In this document: one piece after another, positions 12,776 to 22,255 of the stretch
Layout of the letters: every line of letters starts with the position of its first letter
How positions within the stretch are numbered: the stretch's first letter is position 1
Assembly (NCBI GenBank): GCA_014925825.1
Contig: JACGCK010000177.1
Location: 29,517 to 93,516 of the forward strand
Source of the DNA: Pholiota molesta
Lineage: Eukaryota > Basidiomycota > Agaricomycetes > Agaricales > Strophariaceae
Length of the DNA stretch: 64,000 nucleotides
Direction of reading: 5' to 3'
The notes under the pieces: model-generated
Database searches by the model: none
What the model saw: only the letters and a program-made list of their open reading frames with translations
Told to the model about the DNA's origin: nothing
Made by a program: the position numbers and the translations under genes

Positions 12776-12881
12776 TTTGTGCCGCGAGCGCGGAGAGCTC
12801 ATCGAGGCCGTCCACTGGTAAGGACAGAGAGTCACAGCGAAGAGTTCGGATTAATGCAAAGAAAAGGAGGATGATAAGCAT
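12776..12881 (-). pseudogene. 5' relic of another membrane-family gene (copy 6)
   Basis: Reading from 12881 on the minus strand, the first 16 codons (MLIILLFFALIRTLRC) match the family's start, most closely that of copy 5. About 35 codons later the sequence joins the region equivalent to the promoter of copies 1 and 2 (compare cgaaattyag here and at 14880-14890). The rest of the gene, including the ACTWSAVHPNIP block, is missing. This looks like a deletion that fused the start of one tandem copy to the promoter of the next. Confidence 0.7.
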
Positions 12882-13263
12882 CGTTGATTTGCTCGGGCCA
12901 GAGATGACAATGGTTCAACAATAACAAACGCTGCTATCAGTAGAAATGATATCTACAGACGCTGTGGTGGACGTTGGTTATCCGCGTGTTGGCAGCAGAA
13001 CGTCTAGACTCTTGAAAATGTTCACGCGCTGTCAAAAGAGCTCTTTTACTTACCTTACCAAGATATGGCTTTCGGATGTGATTCCGGCCGAATCAGCGTC
13101 TAATTTTGATTTTAGACGCCCGGGCCCGGCACTTGGTGCTTGATCGCGAAAGAATGTTTATTATCCCTAGAAGTGTACAGCCATATTGGGATCCATCTTT
13201 ATACAAGGAAGTACTTAGCTTTACATAGAAAAGAAAATGGAAATTTCTACGTATATAATTTTA

Positions 13264-14816
13264 CTAGAAATGGGGAATAAATGAAGTCCATTCGACATTC
13301 ACGAATGCGGCAGCAGGCAATCCACGAAGGGAAAGGAGAGATATCGTAAGGAGTACGAGACGACCAACGATGTAGAAAGGTAATCCAGCGACCATCAAGC
13401 TGCGACAGATATGCCACATCCAACTATCCGTTGGGAAAATATTCCACAGTCCCATGAATGCCGGCTGTATGGTTATGACGATCGCCGACGCACGCCAGAG
13501 CAACATATCTCGATGGGAGGGAAAGTCCAGGAACCAGCTGGTAATCAAGTGCACGGATCCAAATAGTACGCCGATTATCGACGTTGCTCCAAAGACTTTG
13601 AAGTCACTGGCCACTTCCGAATGGAACATGGGTACGCGGAGAGAGCCTGTCTTCACGACATGGCTCCTGGCGCCGGTGACCGTCAGCTGGCCTAATGGGC
13701 GGAGAAGAGCCTCGCCCAACCGAATAGGCATGGTGTAAAGAAGTCGATAGGGCGTGGAGCGATTTTCCTCATAATCTTCGTGGATCTTCCTGTGTAGCCA
13801 ACCTCTTGACTTGTCAACAAGGATCGGCTCCTCTCCGACCTCCGCAGTGACTTCCTCTACACTTTTTTTTCGATCAAGGTAGTCGGCCTCAGAGTCGAGA
13901 TGAACCCCATCCCACGTTTGACTCTTCGATATCTTGCTTTCCAGAAAAATGGGTCGCGCGACGTTTTGTGGTTTGTACCACCACAGTCCATAGGTGATTG
14001 CGTTGAGCAGGGCAAATCCCAAGGTGACCACTTCCAGTTCGGTAAGAGGAAGGTCTTCTGCCCATCGCACGATGCAATGAATGATGAACCAGGATGTTTG
14101 CAGTACGATGAAAGCTTTCGACACGGTGTCGCCCTTGCTCCGATCTTGGATGTCTTCTTCTGGTATCGAGATCATGGCCGTGTCGATCTTGCCATTCTGA
14201 ATATTTTTCAGGATCCCAACCTCGTCCTCTGGATCCTGAATCGAGTATACTAGGTTTGTACCGGGCGTCCGCCTTCGCAGAGCATAAAGCCCCCCATTTG
14301 AACAAAGAAGCCGTGGGCCAGTGTCCATGGTCGCTCCTGTAAGATTATCTCCGATTCGTTGAACATGGGGACGAGCGTCCTTTGCCATCATCCTCTGTGC
14401 TTGCATCTCCTCATAAAAAAATGATAAGCTGTTTGAACCTCGACCCTAGACCGACAAACTCACCTTTTCTATTCGCTTATTGAAATTATTCATAATCTTC
14501 CTGGCAGCCAGATGTTGCCTCAGCGCCCAAGCAGTCACCGCCTCGGGAGCCATCAAGGCGTATAGCATCGTCACGAACTGGCGCTTGAAGCAATCCCACC
14601 AGAATCCCAGGGAGAAGGAATATTGGGATGCACTGCAGACCAAGTGCACGCAAAGATAGTCGCAAAACAGCTAATGATGATGTCGCTTATGTCGCGATGA
14701 CCGAATTTGTCGTCCATGTCCTGTGAATCTAGAGCCATCGACGCCTCTATTGGTAATGCCAGAGGCGACCCTTGGAGGGTGCGAATAAACGCAAAGAACA
14801 GTAAAACAACGAGCAT
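13264..14816 (-). pseudogene. Membrane protein family copy 2, multiply frameshifted
   Basis: Nearly identical to copy 1 but broken. Exon 1 (14816 down to about 14464) loses one base near 14601-14612, so the frame after NIPSPWDS is abandoned and the remainder (WWDCFKRQFVTM) continues in another frame. In exon 2 one base is missing just before the equivalent of MFDESEI (near 14364) and another near 14248-14254, so about 45 codons are read out of frame before the normal frame (YSIQDPEDEVG) resumes. The 3' half and the stop (EWTSFIPHF) are otherwise intact. At least three indels relative to copy 1 make loss of function likely. Its upstream region preserves the unoccupied hAT target site. Confidence 0.88.
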
Positions 14817-15113
14817 TCTGCGAGAGGGAAAGGAGCGAACAGACAGGGTCTGCCCAGACTCCGCGTTAAGGATACGATTCTGCGAAATTCAGGGCGTTCT
14901 TGATGCATCGATTGCGGCAGACAATAGGCACACATGAGTATGTACTTAATACTAAACATAGGATTTTCCAAGCATCAATACCGCCCACAGCGGACTGGTG
15001 ACATGGAATGTTGCGGAATTTGATCATTTAGGCGCCCAGTGCTATTAGTAGTATCTTGTCCACCACGGCAATGTTATATGCCCGTGTACTGTATCGGGGA
15101 CTCAGATTATATG
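14817..15113. promoter_or_regulatory. Upstream region of pseudogene copy 2, containing the empty hAT site
   Basis: Positions 14821-14890 align with the two flanks of the hAT insertion upstream of copy 1 (agggtytgscCAGACtccgcg). The match shows that the tandem duplication copied the promoter as well as the gene, and that the transposon arrived in only one copy. No further motif recognised. Confidence 0.6.
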
Positions 15114-15423
15114 TACTGTCCCATTTCGATTGATTCGGCCGGGGGTGGGACATGGGACAAGCTGGCCGAATTTCATTTTTCGACCAGCTGGATCGACGCA
15201 TGGGACACCGCAGAAAATTCGGCCAAAAAATTTGACCAAAACGACAGGAACAGCAGTGGTTTGGAGTGTTTTTGGGCGAAAAAAAAAATGAAAAAAATTC
15301 ACTGGTGCAGAAATTTTTTCAAAACCGGCCATTCTCAGTGGGACACGGGACAAACCACGAAATTCGGCCAAAACCACTTGCTTTGGGACACGGGACGGCC
15401 GAATCAATCGAAATGGGACAGTA
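15114..15423. mobile_element. 306-bp MITE with 25-bp perfect terminal inverted repeats and TA target duplication
   Basis: The ends CTGTCCCATTTCGATTGATT and onward (15116-15140) and the exact reverse complement (15397-15421) enclose 256 bp. TA dinucleotides flank both ends (15114-15115, 15422-15423), as expected for a Tc1/mariner/pogo-type element. Internally the motif GGGACA(C/T)GGGACA and the phrase TTCGGCC recur several times, so the interior is built from partial copies of the terminus. There is no coding capacity. It lies between the promoter of copy 2 and the second hAT-like element. Confidence 0.85.
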
Positions 15424-16921
15424 CTCTATGAAATATTTGTACTCTGTGGGACACTATTTTCCAATGTTTCATTCGTTGCCCCGAAGGCATGGACTTGGAC
15501 TGGTGAGTCAACCTACCTATCAATGCTGCGCCGAAGATTCTCATTGGGGCCGGAATGGCATCGTGTACCTAGAAGCTGGCTTGATACCGAACCTTCTTCC
15601 ACCGCAACAGTTCAGGATCTGGCCCGGTGTATGGGCACAGGTATTTTGCCGTGCCATGAGCGTGCAGAGCGTGAATGTGCGTGCGTGGTGCGTGCAACTG
15701 AATCAGGGTGCGTGCATACTCGTGCGTGCAAAGCAGAAGTGCGTGCATACTCGTGCGTGCAAAGCAGAAGTGCGTGCATAGTTAGTTGATATGCGTGCAC
15801 GTAGGCGTGCACCAATCAGAATTGTTTAAGAACTTCGGCTTTAGTATCTTGTTATAATCAGTCAAAATTATATAGCCAGTTGTATCGAAGATGTACGTAG
15901 ACTACGAATATAAAATGCTCGAGTATAGCTATGGTAGATCTCATTTACCAATTTTTCGGACCTTGTTTATGCTTAGGCTTTGGCTGAGGGGGCAATCCTC
16001 TCAGTAAACGGAATTGAAATCAGATCCGCGAGAATAGCTTCCGGAAATCGAATGTTGACAAAGTCCATTTCCCGAGCTAGAAGTGGAAAGATTAGCCACC
16101 GATAGAGATATTGACAGGAATTCAAGTAATATAACATAGGACAACTGCAGTCTCTTTTGGGACAAGCGCGTACCGCGCTTACAGGTGCGCGCGGCTGGAC
16201 TCGACAAGGGAGTCCTCACTCCGACAGTATCATTTGACATTAATTCAAGATAACTCAGCACAGGCACGGAGGCACGGAGATTAAATAGAACAAAGCAAGT
16301 TGATCATTGATGTACTGAGCTTTTAGAACGAGCTTGGGGACGTATAAATCAAACTTCAGCGACACATAGCCTCTAAAAACAAATCCAACTCGTCAACTAA
16401 ACGTCATGAAACTTCAAATTCCATCGTAACAATGACTCGTTCATTCCTAGAGTATGCAAGTCGTGAGCGTCTCTCACAGTATCTCCTATCTCTACCCCTG
16501 CGTGCGCTTGCGTGATATACATATCGATCTGCGTGCACACACTAGCTTGGTGCGTGCACTCAGGTCAACAATGCGTGCACAGTGCGTGCAATTGCAAACT
16601 TTTTGCATGAGTTGCGTGCGTCTGCGTGCAGTGCGTGCAGGTGCGTGCATAGATGCGTGCATAAGCGTGCAAGTGCGTGTATATTTCTGAAGATGCGTGC
16701 AAATGCGTGCAAGGTGCACGCAAGCAGTTACAACATTGCGAAAACTGCGCTACTTCAATCAGCACTGCCTGGCCATTGTAGTGATACTTCCAGAAACAAA
16801 TGACCCGATGATGAACCTCCTTTCCAGTGAGTATGCTATAAGTATTGTCATAATCGGTAATTACTACTCAATTACTTCTCGTCCAATTCTCAATCGGACA
16901 TGTTCAGAGACCCATAAAATC

Positions 16922-18074
16922 GATATGTATGGCGGTCCATTTGGGTAAAAATTCCGTAGAAACTTTTTGTATATGCGCGAAAACTTCTACATAAAACATT
17001 AATATATTTCCTTGCATTCACACATGATTAATCAAGTTTTAGACATACTTTGACGTGCGCGGAAATCTTTAGTGAGTGCGCGAAAATCTTTCTTGGTGCG
17101 CGGAAACTTTTTCGGCCAATTTGAGTGTGCGCGTAGAAATCTTTCCCTTCAATACCAGTAATTCACTCATTTTTGCGTGTTTTTGACTGCGCGTAAATTT
17201 TATTAACAGTGCGCGTGGAAATGTTTGCGTGCGCGTAGAAATACTGAGCGAGCACTGAGCGCGTAGAAACATTTAGGCCGACATGCCGTGCTGAGGTAAT
17301 TGATCTCGCTTAAGCTTTGCCGCCGTTGCGGCAGCGGAGTTTAAACCCTGTCAGTTTCGAGCTTTCCGTACTTAGGCGCTCGAGGGATAAGCCCTGGGCA
17401 TGCAAACCGCAATATTACAGGATATATCAGCCTTTAAATCGATTATTTGAAGTAATGTACATGAAGAAGGTCCGATAAATATCAGTACTAGTTAAACAGC
17501 CTGTAAAAAGCCTTGAGCAAGCCTTGACTTGGCCTGAGCTCTCAGCTTGCTTCAATTCTTGCTTTTCAAGCACATGCAGCAAAGTATTCCCAGATGATAT
17601 ATATCCTTAGGCTTTTATTTCTTTGCCTAAATGCTCAGAGGCCACTGAGGTTTAAACTCCGCTGCCGCAACGGCGGCAAAGCTTAAGCGAGATCAATTAC
17701 CTCAGCACGGCATGTCGGCCTAAATGTTTCTACGCGCTCAGTGCTCGCTCAGTATTTCTACGCGCACGCAAACATTTCCACGCGCACTGTTAATAAAATT
17801 TACGCGCAGTCAAAAACACGCAAAAATGAGTGAATTACTGGTATTGAAGGGAAAGATTTCTACGCGCACACTCAAATTGGCCGAAAAAGTTTCCGCGCAC
17901 CAAGAAAGATTTTCGCGCACTCACTAAAGATTTCCGCGCACGTCAAAGTATGTCTAAAACTTGATTAATCATGTGTGAATGCAAGGAAATATATTAATGT
18001 TTTATGTAGAAGTTTTCGCGCATATACAAAAAGTTTCTACGGAATTTTTACCCAAACGGACCGCCATAGATATG
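16922..18074. mobile_element. Fold-back element with 420-bp inverted arms, nested in the hAT copy
   Basis: Two nearly identical inverted arms (16928-17347 and 17649-18068) flank a 301-bp unique centre. The termini read TATGGCGGTCC inward. The 6-bp direct repeat GATATG (16922-16927, 18069-18074) is the target duplication: hAT copy 1 has the uninterrupted equivalent at about 12092-12116 (ataaaatcgagataattata). Each arm carries about ten spaced copies of a motif of the form GTGCGCG-(T)-(A/G)GAAA. The identical 67-codon frames in the two arms are a by-product of the symmetry, not genes. The superfamily is not clear to me; the 6-bp duplication is unusual. Confidence 0.85.
17348..17648. other. Unique centre of the fold-back element
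   Basis: This is 301 bp of AT-rich sequence between the two arms. No open frame, promoter or repeat is recognised. It is long enough to keep the palindrome clonable, but I see no function in it. Confidence 0.5.
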
Positions 18075-18164
18075 ATTATAAGCCTGAAATACATACATTT
18101 CTGTCAACGTGTAGTGTACTCTCTAGCTTTGGACCCCTTGGCCCACAGATGCAGATCAAGTGTA

Positions 18165-18991
18165 TACTAACGTCACCCCCCGTTTCGCCCAGTACCGCCT
18201 TTCGACCACTTGCGAGTATCTCAACATCCCGTGCTTGGATTCCTCTCAAACTTTGTACAGCACTTTTATTCAGTAATCTGAACATCTTGCATAATTTTTT
18301 TGCAAGAGAATGCACGTCCATGAGGTGGTCGAAAAGTGGGCAAAAGTCACACTAGCCGATGATGGCCGCAGCGGAGGTTCAATTGCGGCTGTGCTCGACT
18401 CCAAGTCGTAGCTAATTGACGCGCCTGGACGTGTCTCCTGCGTGTCTCCCTATTTGAAGCATTGCACAATGCTCACAATATGAGCAATGGAGGGGTATAT
18501 GCACGGCACCCAAACTATGGCTTTAATGCCAAAATTATGTCTTTTAAATTACCCAGGACAGACAACCAGAGCTCTCATGGTGCAAGAATTGAAAGTGTAG
18601 TGTGAGCCCTCTATCATGAATAGCTTCAGTTGAATTCCAAGCATTTTAACTCAAGCCCGATGATGTACTTCATGACTGGGGGAAAACTGCTGTAGCCAAG
18701 CCAAGCATCCAACTTGTAGCCAAGTTCAAAGTTGTAGCAGCACTATATTCTTATTTTCTAACTTTATTTACTTCGTGTAGTTCATACATTCATGGCTTAA
18801 TTTCTGTTCCCTCCAAAGACAAAAATCCATATAGCTTATGATACATATTGCACGCTGTCGATGAGGCCACCAACATGGGTGATCTACAGTTCGCCCACCT
18901 ACTCGCACGGTCGGAGTCCAAACATGGCTGTGTGACATTGCTGTGACTGGTCGAAAGGCGGTACTGGGCGAAACGGGGGGTGACGTTAGTA
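18165..18991. mobile_element. 823-bp element with 42-bp perfect inverted repeats and TA target duplication
   Basis: The left end CTAACGTCACCCCCCGTTTC and onward (18167-18208) is repeated perfectly and inverted at 18948-18989. TA dinucleotides flank both ends (18165-18166, 18990-18991). Alignment with hAT copy 1 (aagtgTAtaggcgctcg) shows the empty site, so this is a second insertion into hAT copy 2. The structure fits a non-autonomous Tc1/mariner-like element. An 81-codon frame on the minus strand (18076-18321, MDVHSLAKKLCKMF) extends across the left end and is not recognised. Confidence 0.85.
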
Positions 18992-19512
18992 CTAGAGCTC
19001 GTCGCTGTCAAGGCGCCGTGTGGCTATGTCCGGGCACACGGGTGATGCCGAATTCGGCTTCTATCGCGACTCGAATGCGATGAAAACTCGAAGAGCGCGC
19101 AACATCGGTATGGATACAGTTACGCACTCAAGCATTGTGCAGATGCAAATAAAATGGGATGTACATAGTGTGAAAACTGTCTTTGTAGAGCAGGAAGCTG
19201 TAGATTGGGAAACCTCAACGAAGATTGACCACACTTACACCTACACTCGGCAAGCGGCCCATTCTATATGTTATCTATGCCTCTCAGACGCTGTAAGCTC
19301 TGAATATTGTACTTATAAAGCTGTAGATTACTAATAAGGCTGTAAATAGTAGATAAGACAAGGGTGGGGTAGCAGACATATGGCACCCTTAGGTGCATGC
19401 GTGCGCATGAGTGAGCGTGCGTGCAAAGTGCGTGCAAAACGCATCCGGTGCGTGCACGCTTGCACGCACGATGCACGCGTGGCACGGGTTTTTCTACCTG
19501 CCCCCCGGTGTA

Positions 19513-20227
19513 TGTATCACCCGTGCTCAGACTTTACCCATACACGCCCTGGAAAATGCCAACGTGATTGGATGGCAGAGTCTGCAGACACACGCATGTC
19601 GTGAGATGTGAACGGCTGGGCGCTAACTAAAATGAGACGCTCACGCTGTCAGCAATCGAGTTACCCAAGAGTTACCTGTGAGTTTGGGCAATCATTTGTT
19701 TATCAGAAACATTCGGTAAGAACAGGCTTTTGTAGACGAAATCATGGTCTTGCTTTCCAAGAATAATGGATAAGTATTCGATTGATGCCTGGGGAAGTCA
19801 TCCAGTCTAAAAATATTTTAAGCGCCTATGTTTTATTTTTGACACGAGATGGTCATGGGTCTGGAGTGACGAATGGCCTTGCGGCATGTAACTAAATTAA
19901 CGCCATCCCGGTTCAACTATGTATTGTTGTTCCGAGGGGGCTTTTCATTTTGGGGTTGTGATAAGTAAGTAGGTAGGGGTCTCGATCTTTCCGGCCTCAT
20001 GGACACTACTAGAGCTAGTAACTGGCACTGCTGGAGGCAATGGCTGTTTCTTTTGGAAACAGCCTATTATGAACAGGTTCCAAGGCTGTCCCCGCATTTT
20101 TTTTTGGAACAGCCTATGCAACAAGTTACAAATAGACTCTTTCCGGGCTGTTTTCACATGGAACACTGATCACCTCCAGCAGTGTGGGCGAATTGTTTGT
20201 GCTAAACTCAAAACTGGCATTGTATTC
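19513..20227. other. Intergenic, with a small inverted-repeat unit
   Basis: No gene recognised. A 160-bp unit at 20026-20185 is bounded by CACTGCTGGAGG and its exact reverse complement CCTCCAGCAGTG, and contains several AGGCTGTTtc/GGAACAGCCT inverted repeats. It may be a degenerate MITE; I see no convincing target duplication. Confidence 0.45.
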
Positions 20228-20492
20228 TATAAAAGGACAGCTTTGTTTATCCTTCAAGATTCTATCATGGACCAAGATGAAGGGATGACACTGGTATCAA
20301 AAAGATTTTTGCAATTGGACGCGAAGATAACGAAGAAATACCCCACGTTATTCTTCCCTGATTCAAGGAGCCTTGTCTCGATTTCTACTGGAAATATCGC
20401 GGCTAGCTCCGGTTAGTGATCTCAAACGATGCCATTGACGCCTCATTTTGTAGACCATGGGCGAGCTTTGGGCGAGCTTTCACGGGAAGATT
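20228..20492 (+). pseudogene. Relic of the Fe(II)/2-oxoglutarate oxygenase gene
   Basis: The block starts with TATAAAAGGAC and TCTATCATGGACCAA, matching the promoter and start codon of the intact oxygenase (TATA at 25567, ATG at 25610). It then jumps to sequence matching the end of that gene's exon 3 (ttggacgcgaagataacgaa compared with 26154-26176; ttcttccctgattcaaggag compared with 26209-26228). It ends with the intron 3/exon 4 boundary (tgtagaccatggg). Roughly 600 bp, including most of exons 1-3, are deleted and the frame is lost. It is therefore a segmental duplicate, with intron sequence retained, that has decayed. Confidence 0.8.
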
Positions 20493-20530
20493 TGAAAGTT
20501 TCCGACTGGAAATTTCTACAGTAATCGTGT

Positions 20531-22255
20531 CTACAAGTGCGGAATAAACGTAGTCCAATCAACAGTCTGCAGCGCGGCAGGCGACAACTTTCTCACGGAA
20601 ACAATCGACAGGACAAGGATCACGACACGAGAAACAACATAAACCGGCACCCCAACGAACACGCCCGTCCGCAGGACCTTCTCCCACCCCGAAAAATAAA
20701 AATACCGCCAACACCCCACCAGCACCGGCCCCCCGTGATCGCCACCGCACACGCCCGCCACACCCACGCCTCCCCCGGCGTCGCGAACCGCAGGACCCAG
20801 CTGGACACCAGGTGCACTAGCCCGAAGAGCGCCCCGATGACTGCGGTGGGGAGGAACACCGCGGAGTCTCGCGCGAAGCCGGAGGCGAACATGGGCACGC
20901 GGAGGGTGTCGTAGTGCTGCATGTCGTGGCCGCCGTATTCCGCGAGCTTGCCGAGCGGGCGGAGGAGGGCGGTGGCGAGGTGCAGGGGCAGGAGCCATAG
21001 GAGGTTCCAGGGCGCGGATGCGGAGTGCTGCGCGACGTCGGTTTGCAGGGTTTGGCGGAGCCAGGTGTTCTTGCGGTACGCGCTGTACTCCGTGGAGTAC
21101 AGGTTCGGGGGATCTTTTTTGACTGGATGTGCTTTGCTTTCTGTTTTTGTGGTTTCGGTCGGGCTGGACACGGTCTGACCAGGACCGCTTGCGAGCTGCG
21201 GCTTTTGGCCATCGAGTGCAGGCTTCTGCCCCGCCTCAGGGATTGGAGGTTGACCTTCAACCGCCGGTTTCGGATTCCCAGCTCGCGGTCTCTTCCTTGG
21301 GAAGCGCGGCTTCTTGCTTTGAATCTGGGGCTTTTTGGACAGATACACCGCGCGTCCGATGTTCTGGGGTTTGTTCCACCATAATCCATACGTAACCCCG
21401 TTGAGCAGCGCGAACCCTAGCGTTACCACCTCCAGTTCCGTCACCGGGAGCCGCGCAGCCCAGCGTGCCAGGCATTGCACGATGAACCACGTCGTCTGCA
21501 AGACGATCAGCGTTTTCGATATGGCGTCGCCCTTGCTGCGGTCCTGGATGTCCGCTTCTGGGATGCGCGGCGCGTCGACGATGCCGTGCTGGATGTTCCA
21601 TATGAGGTTGACTTCGTCGGAGGTGTTCCAGATCGTTAGGGTTTGGATCGGCCGGCCGTCTTCGCAGAGCATGAAGCCCCCCATTTGGAGGAGAAAGCCG
21701 TGGGTCAAGGTCCATCGAGGTATTTCTCCCTTTATCAATGTCGGTGGAAGAGGGGAATCATGGAATAGTTTTCGTGCGATGTCGAGAACAAAACGTGTGT
21801 ATGTCCGGCGATCGGTGTGAGCATCGACATTTGCGTGTGCTGTTCATTGGACAGTGGTAAGCGCTTCATCATACTGCTCAAATACGCCTGTTACGCTTAC
21901 CAGTGGCCACCTCTTGATTATACTCGTCCGCAATCGTCCTCGCGGCCAGACGCTGCCGCAGCGCCCACGCAGTGACGGCCTCCGGCGCCAGCAGGGCGTA
22001 GACCATCGTCGCAACCTGGCGCTTGAAGCACGTCCACCAGCAGTCTGTCGGTGCAGGGATGTTCGGGTGCACCGCGGACCAGGTGCACGCGAAGATCGTG
22101 GCGAAGCAGCTGATGAGGATGTCGTTCACGCCGCGCTCGCCGAGATGAACCTGTGTGTCGCGAGGACCCGGAGCGGAGACGATAGGGGAGGTGGGGGCGA
22201 CTGTGAATCCGTGGAGGGTGCGAGTTAGCGCCAGGAGGAGCAGGACGATCGACAT
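20531..22255 (-). CDS. Polytopic membrane protein, tandem family copy 3, with one frameshift
   Basis: Exon 1 is 21901-22255 and exon 2 is 20531-21839, joined in phase 1. The protein has the family landmarks: MSIVLLLLALTRTLHG leader, CTWSAVHPNIP, GFLLQMGGFMLCEDGRP, TELEVVTLGFALLNGVTYGLWW, and the end DWTTFIPHL. A Lys/Pro/Gln-rich linker (about residues 270-330) is longer than in copy 1. In the run of six C at 20729-20734 one base is missing relative to the family frame: the frame before it reads AVAIT and the frame after it resumes as GPVLVGCW. Supplying one base would give 554 residues. The gene is much more GC-rich than copies 1, 2 and 4. The homopolymer makes a sequencing error as likely as a true mutation. 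Confidence 0.75.

Larger units (their letters stand above)
15624..19512. mobile_element. Non-autonomous hAT-like DNA transposon, copy 2, carrying two nested insertions
   Basis: The element spans 15632-19504 and is flanked by the 8-bp duplication CCGGTGTA (15624-15631, 19505-19512). Its ends and most of its interior align with copy 1: 15632-15990 with 11108-11435, 16405-16720 with 11805-12090, and 18992-19504 with 12205-12728. Subterminal GTGCGTGCA arrays occur at both ends and in the middle. It is longer than copy 1 because it has received a fold-back element (16928-18068) and a TA-flanked element (18167-18989), and because copy 1 lacks some internal sequence (about 16740-16910). No transposase gene is visible. 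Confidence 0.88.

Noticed and set aside
17069..17927. Two identical 67-codon frames on opposite strands as a duplicated gene
   Set aside because: They are mirror images within the arms of the fold-back element and consist of its iterated GCGCG..GAAA motif.
11100..19504. GTGCGTGCA arrays considered as a CRISPR or simple microsatellite
   Set aside because: The spacing is irregular, the host is a eukaryote, and the arrays lie at fixed positions within two transposon copies with target duplications.
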